Of a stretch of DNA of 64,000 nucleotides, positions 43,314 to 54,069 are shown piece by piece (the stretch's first letter is position 1; each line of letters starts with the position of its first letter). This stretch comes from Acholoe squamosa (Eukaryota; Annelida; Polychaeta; Phyllodocida; Polynoidae): contig OX439050.1 of the NCBI GenBank assembly GCA_949317995.1, forward strand, positions 2,356,001 through 2,420,000, written 5' to 3'. The position numbers and the translations under genes are program-made. The notes below the pieces were generated by a model. That model did no database searches. It saw only the letters and a program-made list of their open reading frames with translations, and was not told the DNA's origin.

Positions 43314-46300
43314 TTAGGTCACTGCAGTCCTCTGGGCAATTCGGGGGCTGCGGCGAACGTATCTCCCCTTCTCGGATAGTTCTTTATCGGACCTGACAGT
43401 CTGAAGAGCTTTCTCTAGGTGCTTCTTAGCCTTAGAAACACCTTTCCTCCTCTTTTTGTCTTCACCTGCCGAGACTTTTTTAACTCCCCCACGCTTAATC
43501 GGTGTTGGCGTGGGTGTCACTGATTCGGAACACTTCTTGGGTCTACCACGGCCGCGCTTCACTGTAGTGTTCTCTACCTGGTCTATTATGCGATTCTGGT
43601 TCAGGATCTTTCCGGAACCTTCACCATACATTTCTGTGGAGGTCTCCCTCCCAGACCATTTCCTTAATCTAGCCACATTTGACTTATAAAGTCGACCAAG
43701 GTCAGATTTAATAATTACGGTACAATCACTGATAACTTGTGTTATAGTAAAGGGACCGTCCCAATTAGACGCTAATTTTATGTGTCTAAGCGGTTCATGT
43801 AATCTGAGAACTCTGTCTCCGGATTGGAATTTCCGATGCTTTAGATCGGTATCGTATCCTACTTTCTGCCATTTGGCACTTTTCTCCAAATCAATTCGGA
43901 CAGACTCATATGCTTTTCTAAATCTGTCTCTTAAACATTCTACAAAAACTACATGGCAAGGTAGTTCAGGGTCCATCCCTACGACTCCAAAAACTAGGTC
44001 AGGCATTATCAAATCCTCTCCGAATACTAAAAGGTTCGGAGAACAATTTGTACTTGAATGTACCGTACTGTTATAAGCATGTGTCACGAAATGACATTGC
44101 TCATCCCAGTCATCCATATGTTCATTAACGAGTGACTTTAGGACTTGGATGAGGGTTCTATTGAACCTTTCCACCAATCCGTCGCTTTGTGGCCTATACG
44201 GGTTGGTTCTGGTCTTGCAAATAGCTAAGTATTCGCACATACCCTGCCAGAGATTTGATTCGAATTCTCTGCCTTGGTCACTGTGTAACATTAATGGTAC
44301 ACCGAAGCTTAGTACCCAACCTTTTACAAAAGCTTCGGCACAAGTAATTGCTTTGTGGTCCGGTAGTGGAAATACTTTAGTGTATTTTGTATAATAATCA
44401 CACACTACCATCATACATGTATTATCATTAGCGGTTGTATTAAATCCACTAATAATATCTACCCCGATTCTTGCGAATCTAACTCCGAAAAGTTCTTGGG
44501 ATAGGGGAAGTTTGCCCATCCCGGGTCCGGGTTTGTTTTTACAACAATCCGGACAGGTGGTTACCCATCTTTGCAAGTCCCGTGTCATGCCAGGCCAATA
44601 GTATTTCTTGGAAAGTCGTGCTAGCGAGCGTTTCCTTCCGAAATGACCACTGGTCCGATGCCCATGACAGAAGTACATAATGTCATGTCTCATAGCATGT
44701 GGTATCACCACTTGCATGATTCTCTCACCATTATTACATGGCTTCCAACGGTATAACACGCCTTTCCGGACTCCAAGCTCGGTCCATTGAGCAAGAAACC
44801 TTCTCATTTCTCGATTTTCCAGAGAGACCTCTGGTCTAACTGGACGTATACCCTTTGGTACTAATTGCAGTAGCTGCGCAGTTATTGAGTCAGCTTCCTG
44901 GAAATGTCGTATGTGATCCATAGACCAATCCAGTATACTGGCAACTAGGGGTACGAATGGTCTTCGAATCCCTGCTAACACTGCCCTATGAGCTCCACAA
45001 TCAGTACAATCCGGATTATCACATTTCCGGATTGGTATTCGAGACAAAGCATCAGCATTTAAATGCTTAACTCCGGGTCTATGCTGAATCTGTTGATGTT
45101 CAAGCCCATATTCGGATAAATGGGCTAGCCATCGGCCTAACATGCCTTCAGCATCTCGGAAGTTCAGTAGCCACCTTAAAGAGGAATGATCCGTACGTAA
45201 AGTAAAGTTCGTTCCCCATAGAAAATGTTTGAACTTCTTGGTATATACGACTACTGCTAACAACTCTCTTTTGGTTGTGCAGTAATTGCGCTGAGTCTTG
45301 CTCAGTGTGTTGCTGGCAAAGGCAATCGGTACTTCTCTCCCATTTTGGACTTGCGAGAGAGCTGCACCAATGCTATCATTACTAGCATCAGTATCCAGTA
45401 TGAAATGATCCGTTTCATTCGGATATTGCAATACGGGAGTACTCGTGAACAGGTCTTTTAGCTTTTGAAAAGCGGTTTCCTGTTCATGCGTCCAAGGAAA
45501 TTTTTCCTTGGTACTTCCTGGAGTCCAGTTAGCTATTGCTTGTAATGGGTAACTGACTCTAGAATAATTCGGAATAAATTCCCTGTAATAGGAACAGAAT
45601 CCTAAAAAGGACCTCACTTCCTTGGGTGTTTTAGGTCTATTCCAATTCGTAACTGATTCGATTTTTTCCGGATCAGCCTTTATTCCTTCATCACTGATGA
45701 TGCGGCCCAAATAATTTATGGACTTTCTAAACATGTGGCATTTCTTAGGTTTCAATTTGAGACCATTAGAAATAATACGTTCTAGTACCATTTTCAGGTT
45801 ATTAGAACACTCTTCGAATGTTTTTCCGAAGACTATGACATCGTCAAGATATACAAGACATCTTTTCCACAATAAATCACTTAGAATTGTTTCCATCATT
45901 GCTTCAAATGTTGCAGGTGCATTGCACAGTCCAAACGGCATTACATTATATTGGAATAATCCAATATGACTCAAAAATGCAGTTTTCTCCATATCTGAAG
46001 GGTTCATTCCCAATTGCCAGTAGCCTGATTGCAAGTCTAGGGTACAAAACCAGCTGTTTCCCCCTAAGGAGTCAATGGTTTCATCTATTCTCGGTAATGG
46101 ATACGAATTCTTTTTCGTTATTCCATTCAACTTCCTGTAGTCTATGCAGAAACGGATAGTACCGTCTTTCTTTGTTACCATACACACAGGACTACTCCAT
46201 GGACTATTGGAAGGGACTATTACATCCTGTTCCAACATCTTGTTTATTTCATCCTCAGCTACTCTCTTTTTTGCTAAAGGTAACCGTCTATACGGTATCT

Positions 46301-47396
46301 TAAAGGGTTCGGCATCTCCAGTATCTATTTTATGTAATACTTTATTTGTCGTACCTAGTTTTTCACCAGGTTTGGCAAAGGCAGTATGATACTGACAGAG
46401 CATATCATAGAACTCTTTCCGGTGTTCCGGATCCTCTAATGAAGTTTCTTCATACAACTTAAGTAAGTCTTCCGAAATTTCATCATCCCCTGTTACCTTC
46501 TGTAAGCTTAGCTTACTATCCGTTACAGTTTCCGAAAGGGTCACATTTCCAAAAACTTGTCCCTTTTTCAAGTAGATAGTAGTGTTTCCGGTATTGGAGA
46601 CAGGTACTACCGACCAGGATGCATTCGCTACTATCGTGTCTACAGAATTTAATCCGATACTTGATAACGTAACTACATCCGGTTCTATCACTGCAGGCTT
46701 ATTACGCATTGCAGGATCACTTCTTACAAGCACATCACAGGCTACTCCCGGAGGGATTCGCACAGTGTGTGCCACACTAGCCATACTGCTCACTTGTCTC
46801 AGTACACATCTAACTTTTACGGGATACGGGTATCTCACACTCAACACTCCTGTTTGGGGTTCTAACACAGCACCATACAGGGATGCGAAATCCAACCCAA
46901 GTATACCCTCATCTGCTATATCCGCAACGGTGGTGCTCATGACATAGTCATGGATACCATCCAACTGTAGTTTCACACAAGTTTTACCATACGTTTGCAA
47001 GGTACTGCCGTCGGCCGTCTGAGCACTTCCTCCCGATTTGAGAGTCTCATGTTCATCCGGTATAAGATCGTAGAACCCCCTGGAGATACAAGAGTGGCTA
47101 GCTCCCGTATCCACAAGGAATTCGGCAGATCTTCCGTTAACAGTGAGGCAAACATACCACCGCCTTCCGTTTAGAACAGAGGGTATGTCCGTGACAATCG
47201 GAACGTCATTTTTCACACCAGGAGTCGATCCACATCTTTTCAGGAATTCAAGACAAGGATGACCCGGGGGCAGGTGGGCACCACAGACCTTGGCTAATTC
47301 ATAGCCGCCTGCCTCGTTACTGATATTGGGTTTCCCCTGTGCGCCCGTGGCACCTGTTATATCAGCTTCCCTAACCTTCTGGGTGTCTACAACCAC
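43314..47396 (-). CDS. pol: E3 Pol, intact (1360 residues from first start-like codon)
   Basis: The only unbroken pol of the family here. Protease FLVDTGASHSC (about 93), RT LDLQSGYWQLG and RCLVYLDDVIVFG (YLDD about 513), RNase H LDTDASNDSIG (about 668) and RTDHSSLRW, integrase zinc domain CHGHRTSGHFG...CPDCC (about 905-945), core residues in VCDYY, HSDQG and LVERF (about 999, 1040, 1075), WDGPFTITQV, AT-hook-like KRGRGRPKK (about 1280), terminal RRSPR...TAVT. The frame is open upstream to the gag stop and lies -1 relative to gag, so the real product is probably a Gag-Pol fusion. One codon is missing relative to E1/E2 (IMPDLVFG for IMPADLVFG). Confidence 0.95.
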   Translation of the reverse strand: MVVDTQKVREADITGATGAQGKPNISNEAGGYELAKVCGAHLPPGHPCLEFLKRCGSTPGVKNDVPIVTDIPSVLNGRRWYVCLTVNGRSAEFLVDTGASHSCISRGFYDLIPDEHETLKSGGSAQTADGSTLQTYGKTCVKLQLDGIHDYVMSTTVADIADEGILGLDFASLYGAVLEPQTGVLSVRYPYPVKVRCVLRQVSSMASVAHTVRIPPGVACDVLVRSDPAMRNKPAVIEPDVVTLSSIGLNSVDTIVANASWSVVPVSNTGNTTIYLKKGQVFGNVTLSETVTDSKLSLQKVTGDDEISEDLLKLYEETSLEDPEHRKEFYDMLCQYHTAFAKPGEKLGTTNKVLHKIDTGDAEPFKIPYRRLPLAKKRVAEDEINKMLEQDVIVPSNSPWSSPVCMVTKKDGTIRFCIDYRKLNGITKKNSYPLPRIDETIDSLGGNSWFCTLDLQSGYWQLGMNPSDMEKTAFLSHIGLFQYNVMPFGLCNAPATFEAMMETILSDLLWKRCLVYLDDVIVFGKTFEECSNNLKMVLERIISNGLKLKPKKCHMFRKSINYLGRIISDEGIKADPEKIESVTNWNRPKTPKEVRSFLGFCSYYREFIPNYSRVSYPLQAIANWTPGSTKEKFPWTHEQETAFQKLKDLFTSTPVLQYPNETDHFILDTDASNDSIGAALSQVQNGREVPIAFASNTLSKTQRNYCTTKRELLAVVVYTKKFKHFLWGTNFTLRTDHSSLRWLLNFRDAEGMLGRWLAHLSEYGLEHQQIQHRPGVKHLNADALSRIPIRKCDNPDCTDCGAHRAVLAGIRRPFVPLVASILDWSMDHIRHFQEADSITAQLLQLVPKGIRPVRPEVSLENREMRRFLAQWTELGVRKGVLYRWKPCNNGERIMQVVIPHAMRHDIMYFCHGHRTSGHFGRKRSLARLSKKYYWPGMTRDLQRWVTTCPDCCKNKPGPGMGKLPLSQELFGVRFARIGVDIISGFNTTANDNTCMMVVCDYYTKYTKVFPLPDHKAITCAEAFVKGWVLSFGVPLMLHSDQGREFESNLWQGMCEYLAICKTRTNPYRPQSDGLVERFNRTLIQVLKSLVNEHMDDWDEQCHFVTHAYNSTVHSSTNCSPNLLVFGEDLIMPDLVFGVVGMDPELPCHVVFVECLRDRFRKAYESVRIDLEKSAKWQKVGYDTDLKHRKFQSGDRVLRLHEPLRHIKLASNWDGPFTITQVISDCTVIIKSDLGRLYKSNVARLRKWSGRETSTEMYGEGSGKILNQNRIIDQVENTTVKRGRGRPKKCSESVTPTPTPIKRGGVKKVSAGEDKKRRKGVSKAKKHLEKALQTVRSDKELSEKGRYVRRSPRIAQRTAVT

Positions 47397-47506
47397 CTCG
47401 GTGTTAGGCGATCTTGTTACTAAATGCGAACCGTCGTCACGGATGGTGATATTATGGCAAGATTTGTCACTGGGATCCCCTTCTTTGCCCCTTGGGAGAT
47501 CCCTTT

Positions 47507-47516
47507 CTAGTTTTCC
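47507..47516 (-). promoter_or_regulatory. Gag-pol junction decamer GGAAAACTAG (E3)
   Basis: Identical to E1 1547-1556 and E4 33488-33497, always as gaa aac TAG in the gag frame. In E1 and E3 pol is -1; in E4 it is in frame. It may be a recoding site. It is not a canonical X-XXY-YYZ slip site. Confidence 0.5.
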
Positions 47517-50280
47517 TCTGTACTTATCCCAGAGACACTCTCCTGTTTACGCGGAACAGGCTTCTCAGCCATACATTCGGGAGCAAAATGCCCCAGTTTC
47601 TGACATCTGAAACATCTCCTTTGAGATTTATCAACTCTTGGTCTCCTTAGAGCTTCTGTTAATCCGGCTATTAATGTTTCCATCATGTTAGTCGGAGCAA
47701 CAGTGGCTGCTACAGTTGAGTTCGCCGTAGAGGCTACACTGCCATGTTGAGTTGATCCGGAAGCTGTTTTACCAGCAACAGATCCTCCTCTCCCTCTCGA
47801 ATGTACTTTCCTATACCGCTTTTGTCGGTAATACTTTCCAGCCACATGGACTGAACCAATATATTCTCCGTTTTCATCGGAGACATATTCATCTTCCTCA
47901 TCAACTTCATTTGATTCAACCGGAGCTAATTGGGAAGTATCATATACCGGAGCAGGTGTACCTCCGTATTGGAAGGGAGCTGCTCTTACTGGACTAGGTC
48001 CAAGACCTACTAAACGTTTCTTCATGTCATGTCCATCAATTGCTATGAACAGATCACTGAAGGAAGTGTCATCTTTCCAGGAGTCCCACACCACTTGCTT
48101 ATGATCCGGATCTCGCAATCCACTATAGAATTGTATGAACAATTCTTGTAGATAACAATCATCGTCATGAGCCCAATTTGGACGTGCTTTCGAAAGCAAG
48201 TCCTGTAGCTCCAAACCAAAGACTTTGTGTGATTCTTTAGGTTTTTGTGTTCTCTTCTTAAAGCTTACCCACGGATCTTCTCTAACGATTGATCCGAAAA
48301 GGTATGCGGCACATTCGACCAATTGATCATAGGTACCGTATATTCCGTAAGCTGCTCTCCATTGGTTGAGAGCTACTTTTCCGCCTTTATTTAACCAACA
48401 AATCAAATATGGCAGAGCTTCTTCTTTTGTCCATCCACTACAATTGACTTCGTCGACAAAAGCTTGATACCTGTCCTTCCATGGATCATTAGAATCATAT
48501 GGAGGGGGTATCCGTGCCTGCCTACGTGCCGGATTATTACATCCGCGTAGTCTATCTGCTTCTCGCATGCTCCAGCTCATGACTTCCATGCCGTCCGCTC
48601 CCTTTCGGTAGCAGTCAATGCCAAGGTTTTGGATACATTGGCTCCTATCAAAGATGGTTTGCATCCCTGCAGGCATAGAAGTTCTCCTGTTTGGTTTCCT
48701 GCCATCTCCTCCTGATCCTGATCCTCCGGATCCGGATCCTCCTGGGCCGCCTGGAGGGTTCCCTCCTGGTGGACCATTATTATTATAGCTTCCGGATGAA
48801 CCACCAGGGCATCCGCCATTGTAACCGGTGTTTCCAGAAGACGCATATCTAGGGTAAGAATCATTTTGATTCCATCCCTGGTTATAGCTATTACCATTTT
48901 GATAATTACCACCTCCTGATGGATTATAATTATTTCTATATCCATAGGAAGATGTTCTTGGTTGATACGTACCGCCATTAATATTGTTTTGTGGCGGGTT
49001 TGGTCTCGGAAAACGTCCATCAGTAGGACCATTACCAGAACCTGGGGTTGGATTCGGTAATCTTGGTACTGCTGGTGTACTGTGGCCGGGTTGGGGGAAA
49101 TATGAAGGTGGTGTCAACATATGCCTCATTGGTCCGGGTGCTCTTGGTTGTGCCACGGGTGTATTATTATTATTCCCTGTAGCACCATCGTGAGTCGCTT
49201 TGATTTTGTGACTCAAATCTGGTATGGGTGGTGCCGGACCTATCGTATCCAGCATTGGAATTACTGGTTTAGATGCGGTTCCATTTACTGCAGCATTATC
49301 CGGTTTCTTGTAGATTCCGGATACCACATTCTTGTCAGCCCCATCATCAACGAATGGGCTGTATCTAATTGGGGTTGCATCTTTAGATGTCTTTCCCAAC
49401 ATTGTAGATACCACAGCTGGATCTATATTACCTGGGCTGCTTCTACATATTTATCTAGAGTTATTGCAGTAGTCTGCAATTCCTGAAGCTCATTTGTGAG
49501 TTTCTGTCTATCCTCCTCCAGTTGTTTGTTGTAAGCGATAATGCCTACCCGGATGGTTTCATTGTCTTCAGCTTGTTTACTACACTGAAGTTTCAATTTA
49601 TCCAACTCATCCTGATAATGGCGAATTTCGGATTCGAATTTTGCCTTATCAAGGTTTAGTTGGTCGTTCATATCTATGTATGTTTGGATACGAATGTGCC
49701 TATTATCATATTCTTTGTTGAATGATTCTCTCATAGATTGAAGTTTTAGTTCTTCATTCTCGAGTTCTTTCATGTACTCGCTCCTTCTGGCTTCGAATTC
49801 CTTTCGCATGCCAGTTAGGTCTTCTTCCATCTGAAGTTTTTCATGGAATACTTCATCCTTAGCTTTGACCAAGGTATTTAAATTCTCGTTCAAAGTTACA
49901 TAAGTTTCATTCAACAACAGGACATCCGGTCGTTTTAATTCCTCACCTTCCGGTACCGCATAGGTTAAGTCGCCATCTATAGCGCTATAATCTAATATTG
50001 GTAATTCGGGCCTGGGTAACCTCTAAGGCAGTTCTCCGAATGTTACCCTTTTTCGCATTGGTGCCGGATGTTCTGGGTTAGTACTACCACCAACTTCGAA
50101 CATCGAATCACTTAATTCGTCAACAAGCGATTGTTGGCCTATTAAGTTACTATGTCTCTGTATAGACTGTTCGCGTCGTACAGAGTCTGGCAGATTCTCC
50201 TCACTATCATTATAGTGGGGTCCGGGATCTCTCCAAGATGCTGATTCCGCATCTTGCGAGTCCGAATGGGCTTGGAGCAT
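47507..50280 (-). pseudogene. gag: E3 Gag with one stop and one frameshift
   Basis: Starts at ATG 50280, 30 bp from the LTR. N-terminal segment to MRKRVTFGELP, then an in-frame TAG at 50023-50025. The same frame resumes as a coiled coil (to about 49425; EDLTGMRKEFEARRSEYM). A frameshift near 49430 leads into a Pro/Asn/Gly-rich linker (49414 to about 48680), the capsid segment (NDPWKDRYQAFVDEVNCSGW, KKRTQKPKESHKVFG) and a CCHC knuckle CFRCQKLGHFAPEC (about 47573-47614). It ends at TAG 47507-47509 in the decamer GGAAAACTAG shared with E1. Confidence 0.9.
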
Positions 50281-50298
50281 TAATGATCCATTTCCATT

Positions 50299-50309
50299 TC
50301 ACGGCACCA
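50299..50309 (-). promoter_or_regulatory. E3 primer-binding site (tRNA-His)
   Basis: TGGTGCCGTGA on the element strand, one base after the LTR, is the exact complement of the tRNA-His 3' end TCACGGCACCA. Confidence 0.78.
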
Positions 50310-50310
50310 G

Positions 50311-50687
50311 TGTAAGGGTTTGTGGCCTTACGGACCTGGGGGGTTCGGGTCTTACGGTTCGGAAAGAAAGAGTAAGACAGTATTCCAAGTGTATGCCAAC
50401 GGTTAGGTTTATTACTTAACGCACACTCACGGCTGCCGGATGATATCAAGGAGGCAGCTAATACTAAAAGACAACGGTTTACATGGTGTGGAGGCCAGAA
50501 GGACCTCTGACGTAGCGGCTGAGCCCTGGGCTTTATATACGGACCCAGGTGTTCGTCGTCAGATGTCCCCACAGACCCGGATCGGTGCTGCCACCTATCC
50601 GGAACCTGAGGAACGTCCGACGACTCGACTCACCCGCCACGTCAGACGGTACCCAACTCCTATGGTTTAATAACGTGTACCTCTACA
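50311..50687 (-). repeat. E3 5' LTR (377 bp)
   Basis: On the element strand it starts TGTAGAGGTACACG and ends CCTTACA, followed by the primer site. TATA box GTATATAAAG near 50531-50540. The sequence differs from the E2 LTR but the layout is the same. No partner LTR remains on the left. Confidence 0.8.
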
Positions 50688-51827
50688 TACCCATTAGCAC
50701 TTGTATACTATACGGAGGTTTACTTAAAGTAACACACTTTAGGTAACCAAGAAATTGTTGGAAAAATGAATTGAAAAAAAAAAGAAAAAATGAGGAAAAA
50801 TTGTTGACATGAAAAATGTTTACTTAAGATACTCACCAAATAATCTCTTTCAGGGACACATACTCAAAAAAGGCTAGGGAAAAGTCAATTAAAAGCAGCG
50901 GCCCACTGCCGAAATTGCCAATTAATACACCCATATAGCAAATTACAGACTAACTCAGAGACAAACCAGCCTATTGTACATAAAGTACTTTGTTTTTCTG
51001 GCCCTCGGAAAAATTTGTCTCAAGAAAATCCCAAAAATTGTATTTTGTGTACCGAAATTATACATTTGTACTCAACTGCACACTAAATTGTATGTTTGCA
51101 CACCAAATTGTACATTTGATCCCAATAACACACTAAATTGTATGTTTGCACACTAGATTGTATGTTTGTACCCAATTTGCAAACTAAATTGTATATTTGC
51201 ACACTAGATTGTACGTTTGTACCCAATTTGCAAACTAAATTATATGTTTGCACACTAGATTGTATGTTTGTACCCAATTTGCACACTAAATTGTATGTTT
51301 GCACACTAGATTGTACTCTTGTACCCAATTCGCACACTAAATTGTATATTTGCAAACCAAAATTATCATGTGTGACCAATTACACGCGAAATTATATATT
51401 TGCAAACCAAAATTATCATGTGTGACCAATTACACGCGAAATTGTATATTTGCAAACTAAGATTGTCATTTGAACACAATTACACGCAACATGTATATTT
51501 GCATACTAAAAATTGTCATTTCAACGCAATTACATGCAAAATTGTATATTTGCAAACTAAAATTGCCACTTGAATGCAATTACACGCGAAATTGTATATT
51601 TGCACACTAAAATTGTCATTTATGCTCAATTTGCACACTAAATTGGACATTTAATGCCAAAATTGCACGCCAAAATTATATGACATTTGCCAAAATGCAT
51701 GTTGTACATAAAATTAGAAATTTGTACCCAAAATTGAAAATGCATAAGCAAATACACCTATGTATGGTAAAATATAGAATTACGGAAATGTACTTTTACC
51801 CAGAGGAAAAATGTTTATATATACTGA
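50688..51827. repeat. AT-rich spacer with degenerate 40-50 bp repeats
   Basis: No gene. From about 51046 to 51650, segments like TTGTATGTTTGCACACTAGA and GTACCCAATTTGCAAACTAA recur about a dozen times with variable spacing. Open frames here on both strands come from the repeats. It may be E4 3' sequence or an unrelated insertion. Confidence 0.7.
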
Positions 51828-51890
51828 CAAAGCTCTACCACAAAAATTGTATTTGAAGCACTCCCTATTACTTCAAATCCTCTTACAAAC
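51828..51890 (+). repeat. 63-bp direct repeat, left copy
   Basis: Identical to 56488-56550. Left flank TATATACTGA, right flank GGGTACGAAC. Could be a terminal (split) direct repeat of the element or a piece of a neighbouring copy's recombinase gene. Confidence 0.9.
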
Positions 51891-52081
51891 GGGTACGAAC
51901 AATCCCTGATTGTTGGACTTATTGATCAGGACAGTTACCTGATCCACCCACCTGACAATAACTCTACACATGCACCCAGGTGGTGTGAACTCACACACTC
52001 TCACCTGTTGGACAGGTGTACCCTGGCATACCTATGCAGCAAGCCTAAGGGCACCTACATGTACTGTGGTTTTTAGCCATA
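51891..52081 (+). other. DIRS-like leader with perfect inverted repeats
   Basis: GATCAGG-ACAGTTA-CCTGATC (51924-51944) and CACCTGT-TGG-ACAGGTG (52002-52018) lie between the direct repeat and ORF1. They may form RNA structures or recombinase arms. Confidence 0.55.
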
Positions 52082-54004
52082 ATGGTTAACTGTTTAGTTT
52101 GCAATACTGCTTACCATGGAAACAAGAAACATTGCCCAAACTGTGGGGTATTGAACCACAAGTACAAGACTCAGGAGAGGAGTAACATGGATTCTCAGGA
52201 GGAGCAGGAGGAGGTGAGTCAGGGACATGCTAACATGGCCACCCCCCTGCAACCCCCAAGGCAGCATGGTTTACCTACTGATAGCAGTCAGCTAAGTAAG
52301 TCACATACTTTCCCTGAAACTATCATTAGACAAAGAATGGCAGCAGCTGAAGAAAAGGCAGAGTTACTTAGAAGGAAAGGGGAACTGTTAGGCTTACAAG
52401 AGAGGTTAGCCATGATAGAACTTGAGAATGCAGAGCTTGAACAATCTTATATTGAATCATTGAATGATATTACTGCCAAACAGAATGCTGCCAGGCAGAA
52501 GCGGCAGGCTGCATTCGTAAATTTCAATGATTTGGCTGCACCCAGAGGCACCGTTTACCCGGAATATGGATTTACGAACACAACCAGCGGTCGTCAAGGA
52601 GACGTAACGTCCGACCTACCCACAGAAGGAGGACGCGGACAGTCCGGTCTACACACAAAACGCCGCGGTGCGGATTACGCCGAAGCAGCCGGGGGAGGAG
52701 GATGCGGCCGGCCCGGTCCGCTGACAGCGGATTACGGCGAGACGCTCGACGACAGAGGATTTACGAATGCACCCGGGAGAGGAGGACGCGGACAGTCCGG
52801 TCTACACACAGGACGCCGTGGTGCGGATTACGGCGAGACGCAGGGCGACAGGCAGTTTACGAACGCTGCCGAGGGAAGCGGACGCGGCCGGCCCGGTCCG
52901 CTCACAGCGGATTACGGTCTACACACAGGACGCCGTGGTGCGGATTACGCCGAAACTCGACAGGAACAAGTTCCAGCGATGCCCCAATATGGCGGCACTT
53001 CCTCTATGGGTGTACCAGAGCATTTGCAAGATGAATTTAGGCAGTTTTCAGCTAATAAACATCACAGACTGCTTAACCAAAGCCATCCAGGTCCAGTAGG
53101 GGGGAGTTCAGGTGTACACACAGCAGTACAGGACCCACCACAGTTGTACTACCTGGATGGTACCCCCTACACTGGGACTCTACCTACCCAGCAACAACAA
53201 CAAAGGATGACACCACCCCATTTCCCCCCTTCAGCTACTATTCAATCAGGCCTAGCCTCTGCTGGTCTGACAGCTAAGAGTATGGGGGTGGAAGGAGACC
53301 TGGCTGGGTATTTAGATGCTAAAGATCAAGGTGATTTGTTGTCTACTTTGTTTAAAATTGGAGAAGCCACAAAGAAAAAAAGGTCACAACACTGGTTAAG
53401 ACCAGATTATCACATCCCAAATGATAAAGATTTTTCTGAAATGACATACAGGGAATTGATTTATGGTATGACATGTGTTCATGAGAAACTTGCTATTGCC
53501 AACCTTCCTCAATGGTCAGCCAAAAGTTATGGGGATCACATGAGGTTTGTTGCTAGGAAAGGTCTTAATGCTTCATATACATCTAGCGCACTAGCAAAAT
53601 ACAAACACGATGTTACCACTAGGGTAATTTCGGGAGAGCTTGCTGGTTTTCAGACAGCCGAACATGCATCAGTGTCTGATAACCTAGGTTCCGACAGCTT
53701 ACAAGTGGTTCATGACCTCAGGGCTGAATTGACTAAATTAAAAGCCAGCTCGAAGCAAAGCGGGAAAGGCAAAAGTAACCAGTCACAGAATAGAATTAAC
53801 TGCCCAGCCGTTGTGTGTGCTTTGTATAATTTCACCCGCTGTGGGTACAATCCGTGTAACAGATCACATGTATGTGCCGTATGCAGGGGCCCCCACCAAG
53901 CAAAAGGAGGGTGCAAGAACCAGGCAACTACAGCAAGCAGTACAGCCAATGCAAGGGGGGGGGGGGCTCCACTCTCTTCGTTCCACCTGCACAACATAAC
54001 ATGA
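52082..54004 (+). CDS. DIRS-like ORF1 (Gag-like, zinc-binding)
   Basis: ATG 52082 in ATAATGG. 640 residues. A two-CxxC zinc-ribbon-like start (CLVCNTAYHGNKKHCPNC), a coiled coil with many Glu/Arg (about 85-150), a GC- and CpG-rich part (about 52550-52970) encoding imperfect repeats of GLHTGRRGADY and GRPGPLTADYGE, a conserved helical region (about 395-540; SMGVEGDLAGYLDAKDQGD), and a terminal zinc-like cluster ending CAVCRGPHQAKGGC, typical of DIRS Gag-like proteins. The GC-rich block contrasts with the AT-rich flanks. A run of G near 53956-53966 near the end may be a frameshift hotspot. Confidence 0.85.
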   Translation: MVNCLVCNTAYHGNKKHCPNCGVLNHKYKTQERSNMDSQEEQEEVSQGHANMATPLQPPRQHGLPTDSSQLSKSHTFPETIIRQRMAAAEEKAELLRRKGELLGLQERLAMIELENAELEQSYIESLNDITAKQNAARQKRQAAFVNFNDLAAPRGTVYPEYGFTNTTSGRQGDVTSDLPTEGGRGQSGLHTKRRGADYAEAAGGGGCGRPGPLTADYGETLDDRGFTNAPGRGGRGQSGLHTGRRGADYGETQGDRQFTNAAEGSGRGRPGPLTADYGLHTGRRGADYAETRQEQVPAMPQYGGTSSMGVPEHLQDEFRQFSANKHHRLLNQSHPGPVGGSSGVHTAVQDPPQLYYLDGTPYTGTLPTQQQQQRMTPPHFPPSATIQSGLASAGLTAKSMGVEGDLAGYLDAKDQGDLLSTLFKIGEATKKKRSQHWLRPDYHIPNDKDFSEMTYRELIYGMTCVHEKLAIANLPQWSAKSYGDHMRFVARKGLNASYTSSALAKYKHDVTTRVISGELAGFQTAEHASVSDNLGSDSLQVVHDLRAELTKLKASSKQSGKGKSNQSQNRINCPAVVCALYNFTRCGYNPCNRSHVCAVCRGPHQAKGGCKNQATTASSTANARGGGAPLSSFHLHNIT

Positions 54005-54069
54005 CTTGATGTGAAACCGTCCCGACATGTAACATAGCATTTCAAAGTTGTTATAGCCCAGCAGCCAAT

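Larger units (their letters stand above)
40198..50687 (-). mobile_element. E3: Ty3/gypsy element of the E1 family, 3' end truncated
   Basis: On the - strand: 5' LTR (50311-50687), tRNA-His primer site, gag, pol, conserved motif, hairpin, ORF3. The element stops inside ORF3 at about 40198, so its 3' LTR is missing. Nested in E4. Pol is one open frame; gag has one stop and one frameshift. Confidence 0.9.

Noticed and set aside
51083-51425. Frames with repeated LVCKLGTNVQS or TLDCTFVPNLQ
   Set aside because: Artefacts of the AT-rich tandem repeat.
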